The notes under the pieces are model-generated. The model saw only the letters and a program-made list of their open reading frames with translations, was not told the DNA's origin and did not search any database. A DNA stretch of 45,225 nt. Origin: a virus. Position numbers and translations under genes: made by a program. Where the stretch lies: IMG/VR virus record IMGVR_UViG_3300031576_001130, positions 1 to 45,225 of that record; one strand, written 5' to 3'. Within the stretch, counting starts at the first letter, position 1. Each line of letters begins with the position of its first letter. Positions 13,861 through 20,087 of the stretch are shown here, piece after piece.

Positions 13861-14040
13861 ATGGCGGACAAGGAACGCACGGAAGACCAACTCAGGGCTC
13901 TCCTTCGAGAGGCCGCCAAGATGCTCCGTTGCCTCGCGAGCTTCGAGAGTTACGCTGGGCCCTCGGAGCGCGTCTTTGGTCCGGAGCGGATTTATGAGCT
14001 GGCGGCGAGATGTGAGGTGGCCGCAAACGCAAAAGAGTAA
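13861..14040 (+). CDS. Small helical protein, unknown
   Basis: A 59-residue protein starting MADKERTEDQLRALLREAAK and ending in CEVAANAKE. It is amphipathic-helical with one Cys in each half. Start ATG 13861 directly follows a stop; the ribosome site is weak. It lies in the same direction between the methyltransferase and 14070-14363. Function not recognised. Confidence 0.5.
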   Translation: MADKERTEDQLRALLREAAKMLRCLASFESYAGPSERVFGPERIYELAARCEVAANAKE

Positions 14041-14069
14041 GATGGCCTGACGAACCCGAAAGGAACCCC

Positions 14070-14363
14070 GTGAAGTACAGGGTAAGAATCCGGTGCAATG
14101 CGACTGGGGAGATCCGCCTGAGCGCTCCCTGTGATTGGCCGGACGACGGGTCGCTCTTCCTTTGGGAGGAAGGCAACATGGTCTGCGACTGCAACCGGAA
14201 GGCCGAGTTCCTGCGTGCCGACTTGGTCTCGGAGGAAGAAATTGAGCGAGAGGAGTTTCCTTGTGGTAGATCCGAATACGCCGCCATAGAAGCGATTCGC
14301 GACGACGGGTTAGTTTTCAAAATAGATGGTGACGATGCCGCCTCGGCCGGAGGGGGATCATAA
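14070..14363 (+). CDS. Small acidic Cys-containing protein, unknown
   Basis: A 97-residue protein, GTG start behind GAAAGGAA. It has five Cys (CNATG, PCDWPDD, MVCDCNRK, FPCGRS) and an acidic C-terminal half. The beta-rich start (YRVRIRCNATGEIRLSAP) resembles small early proteins of many phages, but no family is assigned. Its TAA overlaps the likely start of the next reading frame. Confidence 0.55.
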   Translation: MKYRVRIRCNATGEIRLSAPCDWPDDGSLFLWEEGNMVCDCNRKAEFLRADLVSEEEIEREEFPCGRSEYAAIEAIRDDGLVFKIDGDDAASAGGGS

Positions 14364-14584
14364 TCGAGCTGCACTTCACCGCCCGCCGCCTCCTGGCCCA
14401 CGGCCGCGAGGAATCCTGCGACGTCGCCTGCGAGACGTGGACCCGCGGAGCCAAGCTGACCGTCGGTTCCGGCATCGACCGACACGTCGTGTTCCTGACC
14501 GAGGAGCAGGTGCGAGATCTTATCGCCGCTCTGGTTCATATTCCGGCGCCTGTACGGCAGAGGCGCCGGCGAGGTAGCCGCTGA
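14363..14584 (+). CDS. Small protein with apparently non-canonical start codon
   Basis: An open frame of about 74 codons with protein-like content (LHFTARRLLAHG, CETWTRGAKLTVG, VVFLTEEQVRDLIAALVHI) and perfect packing between its neighbours: it begins at the previous TAA and ends directly before the next ATG. An in-frame stop at 14330 bounds it upstream, and no ATG, GTG or TTG lies between that stop and the protein-like part. A strong GGAGG at 14349-14353 lies 6 nt before ATA 14360 and 9 nt before ATC 14363; CTG 14369 is further. The true start is probably one of these, or a base error has removed a normal start. Confidence 0.5.
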   Translation: MELHFTARRLLAHGREESCDVACETWTRGAKLTVGSGIDRHVVFLTEEQVRDLIAALVHIPAPVRQRRRRGSR

Positions 14585-14995
14585 ATGCCCGCCCGCACGC
14601 GGACCCCGCCCACCCCCGAGGAGCAGCTTGCCGTGGCGCTCGACGCCATGGCGACCGTCCGCGGCTGGCTCGATCGCGCTGCTCTCCAGGTCGCCTACCT
14701 CCAGGGGACGCTCCTGAGCGGCGCCGCGGGGCTCGACCCTGCGAGGAATCCCCGACTGCAGATCCTGGCGGCCACCACGCCGGCGGGGAAGGGAGGATCC
14801 CCGGACCTCGACGGGCTGGCCGAGCAGGTGGCCGACGCCCTGGGCCAGGACGGGGAGGACGCCCTGTGGGCCACAGTCCTCCGCCGGGCGGCCATCCGTC
14901 TGGACCTGCGGGCCCGGTCGACCGCCAAGCCGCGGGCCCCGAGGACCGTGCGGGACCCACTGGCTGCGAACCTGACACGAGGATCACCCCCCTGA
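14585..14995 (+). CDS. Last gene of the early operon, unknown
   Basis: A 136-residue protein. A helical N-terminal part (EEQLAVALDAMATVRGWLDRAALQVAYLQ) is followed by a Gly/Ala/Asp-rich middle and a basic end (RRAAIRLDLRARSTAKPRAPR). ATG 14585 directly follows the preceding stop. A strong terminator lies about 115 bp downstream. No family recognised. Confidence 0.5.
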   Translation: MPARTRTPPTPEEQLAVALDAMATVRGWLDRAALQVAYLQGTLLSGAAGLDPARNPRLQILAATTPAGKGGSPDLDGLAEQVADALGQDGEDALWATVLRRAAIRLDLRARSTAKPRAPRTVRDPLAANLTRGSPP

Positions 14996-15041
14996 ATAAT
15001 CTGTTGGACATAAGCCGCAAACCTGTCTAGTAGGGTCGGGC

Positions 15042-15176
15042 ATGTTCGGCGGCCGACCCCTCCTGAGGACCCGAGGAAACACGTTACTGCCCTACCTGCC
15101 GCCGATGTGGGGAGGCCTGGCACTTTCAGGCCTCCTCTCTTTTCGGCTGGTGGCCGTGCACCGGGGCTGCCGCTGA
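15042..15176 (+). CDS. Possible short membrane peptide overlapping a terminator
   Basis: A 44-residue frame starting MFGGRPLLRTRGNTLLPYL, with a hydrophobic stretch (LPPMWGGLALSGLLSF). It lies between the early operon and the 15180 gene, and the terminator hairpin at 15111-15143 is inside it. No strong ribosome site. It may be a leader peptide linked to the terminator, or chance. Confidence 0.25.
   Translation: MFGGRPLLRTRGNTLLPYLPPMWGGLALSGLLSFRLVAVHRGCR
15111..15143 (+). terminator. Strong rho-independent terminator closing the early operon
   Basis: GGAGGCCTG (15111-15119) pairs perfectly with CAGGCCTCC (15127-15135) around a 7-nt loop and is followed by TCTCTTTT. It separates the early operon from the structural-looking block beginning at 15180. 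Confidence 0.8.
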
Positions 15177-15179
15177 GCC

Positions 15180-16469
15180 GTGGCTACTCGCTTCTACTTC
15201 CCCGCCAGCGAGCTGTCGCCAGTATCTCCATCGTACGACGCCGGCTGGTCGAGCAGTGCGCAGGGCAAGCGGCGACGGTTGGCGCACATCAAGGCGAGCA
15301 GCACGGTCGCCACCGATGGTAACATCACACTCCCAGGAGCCGCCGGCGAAAAAAATCTCGACCGTCAGTACATTTCCGACCCCATCAAGGGCGGAACCAT
15401 TTCTGGCACCCTGAAGTGCCAAATTATGGCCAAGGAGTCGGCCACAAACGACAACGTTGACGAAGGGTGGTTGCAGGTCTGCGTGGTCTCTGGCGACGGC
15501 CAGACGTCCCGCGGAATTCTGCTCTCAATCGGGCACTATGGGATTACGAGTGAGTACTCCACAGGCGCACGTAACAAGACGCTAGCAAATGGAGACACCG
15601 TCAGCTCGGTGACTGCCCAAGATGGAGACCGCATAGTCGTCGAGATGGGCCACTCAAACTCCACCGCTGGCACCTCGATCGGCGCCACCTTCTACTACGG
15701 CGAGAACGGCACCGACCTGCCGGAATCTGAGGTTGGGACGACAGGTGCAGGCTGGATCGAGTTTTCGGCCACCATTGTGATGATGAAGTCTCGGTTTTGG
15801 TTTCCGAAAGACGAGCCGGCCGCCGTATCTCCGGGATATGATACCTGGACGGACACCTCGGAAGCTCTCAGGCGCCGGTTAGCGCACGTGAAAGGAGCGA
15901 GTGCACTCGGGGCTGGCTCTTTGATCACGCTGTCTGGCGCAGCCGGAGCTGCCGACCTTGATCGGCAGTATGTATCCGATCCCATCAGAGGAAGGTTGAT
16001 CTCTGGATGGTGCAAATGCCAACTCATAGTGTACCAGCAGCAGGTTGCTGACAACCTCGATCAGCTTTGGCTGGCAGTCAGAGTTGTGTCCGAAGACGGA
16101 GCAACGCTACGCGGAGAGCTGCTAAATCGCTTGCACTACGGCATCACTAGCGATTATGGGGTTGGATTTCTCGGCCGGCTAAACAAAACCGCCGCCGATG
16201 GCGACCTCATGACGTCAGTAACTGCGCTGGATATGGATCGAATTGTAGTCGAGCTAGCTCATTCTAATGTCAATACCGGCTCAGTTCCCCAAGGCATCGG
16301 CTACTGGGGTGAGGCCGGCGACGACCTTCCCGAGGACGAGACGACCACAAGTGGCGCCGGATGGATTGACCTCATCATTGGCGAGCCCATCACTATGTTC
16401 AGCACCATTTCTGAGTTGAGGCAATTCGAGAACCCAATTCTTCGAAAGCGAAGACCGAAACCCTACTAA
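15180..16469 (+). CDS. Virion-associated-type protein, two tandem ~200-residue copies
   Basis: A 429-residue protein made of two diverged copies of one domain. Copy 1 starts RFYFPASELSPVSPSYDAGW and copy 2 SRFWFPKDEPAAVSPGYDTW (near 203). Both contain DRQYxSDPIxG, a Cys-containing beta segment, HYGITSxY, a QDGDRIVVEMGHSN-like stretch, DLPExE and GAGWI. The domain is beta-rich and recurs as a putative structural protein in metagenomic phages. Copy 2 begins with Met-Met (15780, 15783) in frame, as if two genes had fused. GTG start. It heads a block of structural-looking genes before the terminase. Its role is unknown; a head or tail decoration is plausible. Confidence 0.6.
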   Translation: MATRFYFPASELSPVSPSYDAGWSSSAQGKRRRLAHIKASSTVATDGNITLPGAAGEKNLDRQYISDPIKGGTISGTLKCQIMAKESATNDNVDEGWLQVCVVSGDGQTSRGILLSIGHYGITSEYSTGARNKTLANGDTVSSVTAQDGDRIVVEMGHSNSTAGTSIGATFYYGENGTDLPESEVGTTGAGWIEFSATIVMMKSRFWFPKDEPAAVSPGYDTWTDTSEALRRRLAHVKGASALGAGSLITLSGAAGAADLDRQYVSDPIRGRLISGWCKCQLIVYQQQVADNLDQLWLAVRVVSEDGATLRGELLNRLHYGITSDYGVGFLGRLNKTAADGDLMTSVTALDMDRIVVELAHSNVNTGSVPQGIGYWGEAGDDLPEDETTTSGAGWIDLIIGEPITMFSTISELRQFENPILRKRRPKPY

Positions 16470-16505
16470 TTTCCTTCAAACGACTGGCTAAGGAGGCCAG
16501 AAAGC

Positions 16506-16964
16506 ATGAGAAAGTACCAGGTTCCGTTCCAGAACGCGGTCCTGACGGCGAGCATCCTCAACTCGCTGCACCGCATCGTGTCAGGTAGCGCGTACCGCAT
16601 CAACCTCTGGGAACTGTTCCTCGGTTCCAGGGCCTCGGCGGACGCGGCTGCTTCATTCGAGATGGTGCGCGAGACCGCGTTCACCTCCGGTGGCGTGGCG
16701 ATCACCCCGGCCCCCATCGATCAGGGGGATCCAGCTTCCGTGGCCACGGCGTCCACCGGCGCCACGGGTACGGTGTTCGTCGGTCTGACTGGCACCGTGA
16801 TCGTGCTGGCCTTCGGCATGAATCAGCGCGGCACGTACCGCTTCGTCTGCGACCCGGCGACGCCCATCAAGTTCGCCGCCGCGGCGAATGCCGGGGCCGT
16901 CCTGTCGTGTGACTCGGTTTCGGCGGCCTACAACGTCGATGGCGGGAGCGTCTTCTCGGAGTAG
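16506..16964 (+). CDS. Putative minor structural protein
   Basis: A 152-residue protein with AGGAGG before the ATG. It is beta-rich, with Gly/Ala/Thr-rich strands (TGTVFVGLTGTVIVLAFGMNQRGTYRF) and IKFAAAANAGAVLSC, like a small beta-sandwich virion protein. It starts MRKYQVPFQNAVLT. It lies between the duplicated-domain protein and a zinc-ribbon protein in the same block. Function not recognised. Confidence 0.5.
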   Translation: MRKYQVPFQNAVLTASILNSLHRIVSGSAYRINLWELFLGSRASADAAASFEMVRETAFTSGGVAITPAPIDQGDPASVATASTGATGTVFVGLTGTVIVLAFGMNQRGTYRFVCDPATPIKFAAAANAGAVLSCDSVSAAYNVDGGSVFSE

Positions 16965-16970
16965 TCACAG

Positions 16971-17354
16971 ATGAGCCTCACCACGCGACGTGGTGGCAGG
17001 GCACGGCAAAAGTCCCAGCAGGAAATCGTTGCGGACATGGTCCGTCGCGGGGTGCCGTACTTCACTGTCGGTCCCCGCGGTCGGCCGGCCGTCGAAGGAC
17101 AGCGCATGCTGCCGGCGCGCAAGCCGGCAGGCACTATGTTCGTGAACGACCAACCTGCGGCCGACGCCCTGCAGTGCAAGCACTGCGGAGGGCAGTTCTT
17201 TCTGTCGCGCGACACCAAGCGGCGAAGCGGGTGGTGCATGAACTGCGCCGGCCCAACCTGCCCGCGACCTGAATGCGACCCCTGCACCCCCTTCATGGCG
17301 AAAATCGAGGCGGCCGAATCCGCCAAGCAGCGCCGACAACTCCGACCTTTCTGA
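16971..17354 (+). CDS. Zinc-ribbon protein of the structural block
   Basis: A 127-residue protein. Its C-terminal half has CKHCGGQFFLSRDTKRRSGWC, then MNCAG and CPRPECDPC, eight Cys in all: two possible zinc sites. The end KIEAAESAKQRRQLRPF is helical. The pattern (CxxC, GWCxxC, CxxCxxC then PF) occurs in small proteins of many phages next to structural genes. It may help assembly or regulation; unknown. Confidence 0.6.
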   Translation: MSLTTRRGGRARQKSQQEIVADMVRRGVPYFTVGPRGRPAVEGQRMLPARKPAGTMFVNDQPAADALQCKHCGGQFFLSRDTKRRSGWCMNCAGPTCPRPECDPCTPFMAKIEAAESAKQRRQLRPF

Positions 17355-17377
17355 TTTCACGATAGACGAGGCTTCAC

Positions 17378-19105
17378 GTGTACCCCACCTGGTGGTACCA
17401 GCAACGATCTGAGCCGATCCCCGACCTGGCGGCACCGCCGCCCGTTGCCTGGGGATGGCAGTCTGCCTTGCCGGCACCGAGACGCCTGGGCCTGTCGGTG
17501 GCGCTCCTGCTCTCGACATCCGTCGCCGTTGTGGTTCCGGTCTCGGCGGTCGGGCCCCTGCCCGAGCTCGCACGGCCCCAGGTTGCTCGTCGTGCCACTC
17601 GGGTAGACCTTGGTGGCGGAGTGGTCTACGATTCTTCCGCCGACAGCGCCGCGGCATGGGGCGTCGACCTGGAAGTGCCACGTAGGCGTCCACCGCGGCG
17701 AGAGGATCCGCCGCAGGTCCTCCACCAGGAGGCGGCCGCCCCTGTCGTGTGGGGGTGGGGGATGGACCTGTGCCGTGCCCCGCCGCGCGTGCCGCTGCGC
17801 GTGCCACCGGTGGTGGTCCCGGTGGTGGGCGAGGCCGCTCCCGCGATCGAGTGGGGATGGCTCGGGGGGCTTGAGATCCCGCGCCAACGGTTCCGCTCAG
17901 CAGCGGAGTCAGAAAGCTGTCCTGCGAGCGTTCAGGGGCAGGCCTGGGGCTGGCAACAAGATCTTCCGGCACCACGCCGACAGCAGCGGATTGCCACGGC
18001 GCAGCCTGGTGCTCTTGGTGCGGCGCCCGACGCTCTCGGATGGCAAGCCCCGTTGGCTCAGCCGGCCTTACGGCCACCGCGCCACCGGGAGCCATCGGCC
18101 GAGCCGCCGGCGGTTACGGGTCAGGCCTGGGGCTGGCAGGGAATGCTGGCGAGTCCGCGACGTCCCGGCGCCGTCCAACGCGACCAAGGCCAGGTGCCGG
18201 TCGTCCAGGCTGCTGCGGCCCCAGTGGCCTGGGGCTGGGCTGGCGAGCTGTCAAGACCGGCCATCAGGCTCCGGCGGCTGGCAGATCCCCAGGCGACTCC
18301 CACGGCTGTCACGGGCCAGGCCTGGGGGTGGCAACAGGACCCGCCGGAACCTCGCCGGCGTCGAGACAGCGCTGCTGCACCTGGCACACTGGGCGCTTCG
18401 ACCGACGCTCTGGGGTGGATGGCCGAGCTCGCGCGCCCTCCGGGGCGCAGGCCTCGTCATGCGGATCCGCCAACCACGCCCCCAGCGGTCACTGGTCAGA
18501 CGTGGGGCTGGGCTGCTCCCCTGGGCGTGCCACGGCGCCCGGCGAAGGTGGCACGTGAGCCCGCATCGGCGCCGATCACCGCTGCTGCCGCCCCAGTGGC
18601 CTGGGGCTGGGCTGGCGAGCTGACTCGGACTCTGCGCCGGCGCCCATCCCCCCTGGTGGAGCTGGTCGTACCACCTGCAGTCGGTGGTCAGGCCTGGGGG
18701 TGGCAGGCGCCTTTGGCCTCGCCCATCCCTCGCCAGCGCGTGCGTGCGGCCGACCAGGGCACCCAGGTCAGGGAGACCACCGACGGGCTTGGCTGGGCTG
18801 CTCCCCTGGCCGTGCCTGCCCTACTCCGGAGCCGCCTCCTCTGGCAAAGCGCAGGCGCGCCCATGGTCTTGCTGCCGCCCGAAGTGATGGCCTGGGGCTG
18901 GGGGCCGCCTCTCGAGGTCCCGAGACGTGCCTCCCGCGCCAAGGCGGAGGAGATCGTGGCGGTGATCCACGCACCCGGGGCATTCACCGCGGGCAACTCC
19001 CGCAAGTGGACAGCGAGGCCACCGGGGACAGGGTGGGTAGCACCGTTCGGAGGGACTGGATGGAAGACTCGACCAGCAGGAACCAATTGGAAGGCTGTGA
19101 AGTGA
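17378..19105 (+). CDS. WGW-repeat protein (about 15 units), unknown
   Basis: A 575-residue protein built almost wholly from about 15 units of about 31 residues. Each has a core like AWGWxxxLxxPRR, or DALGWxAPLAxP, followed by a variable Pro/Ala/Arg stretch. From unit 5 on, four unit types recur in order (GQAWGWQ; DALGW; GQAWGW; APVAWGWAGEL), giving a super-repeat of about 124 residues. The C-terminus differs (TGW, TNW motifs between Pro/Gly). There is no signal peptide. GTG start. Its place in the structural-looking block suggests a virion component such as a fibre or anchoring ladder. The same AGEL-type motif ends the tail peptidase at 34310-34840. No known family is assigned. Confidence 0.6.
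   Translation: MYPTWWYQQRSEPIPDLAAPPPVAWGWQSALPAPRRLGLSVALLLSTSVAVVVPVSAVGPLPELARPQVARRATRVDLGGGVVYDSSADSAAAWGVDLEVPRRRPPRREDPPQVLHQEAAAPVVWGWGMDLCRAPPRVPLRVPPVVVPVVGEAAPAIEWGWLGGLEIPRQRFRSAAESESCPASVQGQAWGWQQDLPAPRRQQRIATAQPGALGAAPDALGWQAPLAQPALRPPRHREPSAEPPAVTGQAWGWQGMLASPRRPGAVQRDQGQVPVVQAAAAPVAWGWAGELSRPAIRLRRLADPQATPTAVTGQAWGWQQDPPEPRRRRDSAAAPGTLGASTDALGWMAELARPPGRRPRHADPPTTPPAVTGQTWGWAAPLGVPRRPAKVAREPASAPITAAAAPVAWGWAGELTRTLRRRPSPLVELVVPPAVGGQAWGWQAPLASPIPRQRVRAADQGTQVRETTDGLGWAAPLAVPALLRSRLLWQSAGAPMVLLPPEVMAWGWGPPLEVPRRASRAKAEEIVAVIHAPGAFTAGNSRKWTARPPGTGWVAPFGGTGWKTRPAGTNWKAVK
17450..18940 (+). repeat. Coding repeat array of the WGW protein
   Basis: Degenerate ~93-bp units encode W-G-W cores. 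A 32-base stretch starting at 18219 recurs exactly at 18591, which sets a 372-bp (124-codon) higher-order period and points to growth by segmental duplication of four-unit blocks. Confidence 0.8.
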
Positions 19106-19106
19106 T

Positions 19107-19403
19107 ATGAGGATCGCTGCCGAAGTCTGCGAGAAGACGCCGTATGAAAAGCTGCCGTACGATTTTGACTTCACCGACGTCCTTTTGACTGGCGAGGTGA
19201 TCGCCGCCAGCCCGCCCCCGACGGTCACGGATACACCCGCGAGTCAGCTCTTACTATCGGCTCCTGTGCTCGCCACCCCAAAGGTGCAGGTAGTCATCGA
19301 CGGGGGCAATGTGGGGGTGGACTACACGCTGAGCTGCAAGGTGACCACGAACCTCGGATACGAAAGGGAGTGCATTGGGCAGCTCAAGGTGCTCAGCACG
19401 TAG
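19107..19403 (+). CDS. Small fibre-domain-like protein
   Basis: A 98-residue protein. KLPYDFDFTDVLLTGEVIAAS followed by VQVVIDGGNVGVDYTLSCKVTTNLGYERECIGQLKVL matches a small Ig-like domain common as single-gene proteins near phage structural genes (a set-up line, then a 'tau-type' Thr/Ser region, then a final strand pair). It starts 1 bp after the WGW gene stops. A terminator follows. Probably a minor virion protein. Confidence 0.55.
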   Translation: MRIAAEVCEKTPYEKLPYDFDFTDVLLTGEVIAASPPPTVTDTPASQLLLSAPVLATPKVQVVIDGGNVGVDYTLSCKVTTNLGYERECIGQLKVLST

Positions 19404-19515
19404 CACTGCCTCTACGGCGTGTCGCCACGGGCCGCGGCCCAACACGGCCAGCCACCACGAATCCACCATGGCGGCCCACCATGAGCGGGTCCTTCCTGGG
19501 GGGGCCCCGTCCGAA

Positions 19516-19548
19516 GTGACGGGCGCTTCGCCCTTTCACAGGTTTTTT
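19516..19548 (+). terminator. Rho-independent terminator before the terminase genes
   Basis: GTGA-C-GGGCG / CGCCC-TT-TCAC form a nine-pair stem with a small internal loop and a CTT loop, followed closely by AGG and six T. It ends the 15180-19403 block. The rest of 19404-19586 holds no gene. In lambda-like phages the packaging site is near the small terminase gene, so cos or pac may be in this interval, but nothing in it proves this. Confidence 0.75.
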
Positions 19549-19586
19549 GACCCAAAATAAGCCCCACAACCACAACCATTTATAGC

Positions 19587-20087
19587 ATGCCCAAGAAAGC
19601 GCCATCTGCGAGGTACAAAAGGAGATTAGAGCGGTGGGCGAGCTCCGCATCGAAGGCCGCGGCGGCATGCGGAGTCGGGCGCGGAACTCTCATCGACTGG
19701 ATCAACCAGGGCTGCCCGGGCAAGCAGGCCGGCGGCTACGACATCGAAGCGATCCGGGCCTGGCGCGCCGAGAACAAGGGCGAGGTCCGCGGCGTTGCCG
19801 ACAACGGGGAGACGACGGACGCCGCTCGACTCAAGAAGGCGCAGGCAGATGAGCGCGAGGCGAAGGCGGCCCTCGCCGTGCTCCAACTTGCGATCCAGCG
19901 CGGTGAGCTCCTGCCCATCATCCAGATCAAGGAGCGGGACCTGGCGCGGATCGCGGCGGTGAAGCGCGGGCTCCTCGCCCTTCCGAAGGCGATGGCGACG
20001 CGGCTTGTGGGGCTGCCCCAGAAGGAGATCGAGGTTGCCCTGCGCACCGCCGTCAACGAGCTGCTCCAGAGGTTCGCGAGGATGTGA
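19587..20087 (+). CDS. Terminase small subunit
   Basis: A 166-residue protein. The N-terminus has a winged-helix-like DNA-binding unit (KAAAACGVGRGTLIDWINQGCPGK, then YDIEAIRAWRAEN) as in Nu1-type small terminases. A coiled-coil middle (ARLKKAQADEREAKAALAVLQLAIQRGEL) and a C-terminal oligomerisation or large-subunit-binding end (NELLQRFARM) follow. It recognises the packaging site and recruits the large subunit. There is no Shine-Dalgarno sequence before ATG 19587. The gene overlaps the large subunit by GTGA. Confidence 0.82.
   Translation: MPKKAPSARYKRRLERWASSASKAAAACGVGRGTLIDWINQGCPGKQAGGYDIEAIRAWRAENKGEVRGVADNGETTDAARLKKAQADEREAKAALAVLQLAIQRGELLPIIQIKERDLARIAAVKRGLLALPKAMATRLVGLPQKEIEVALRTAVNELLQRFARM

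Noticed and set aside
14326-14577. 83-codon frame starting at ATG 14326
   Set aside because: Arg/Pro-rich product out of frame with the protein-like sequence at 14363-14584, which packs exactly between its neighbours.
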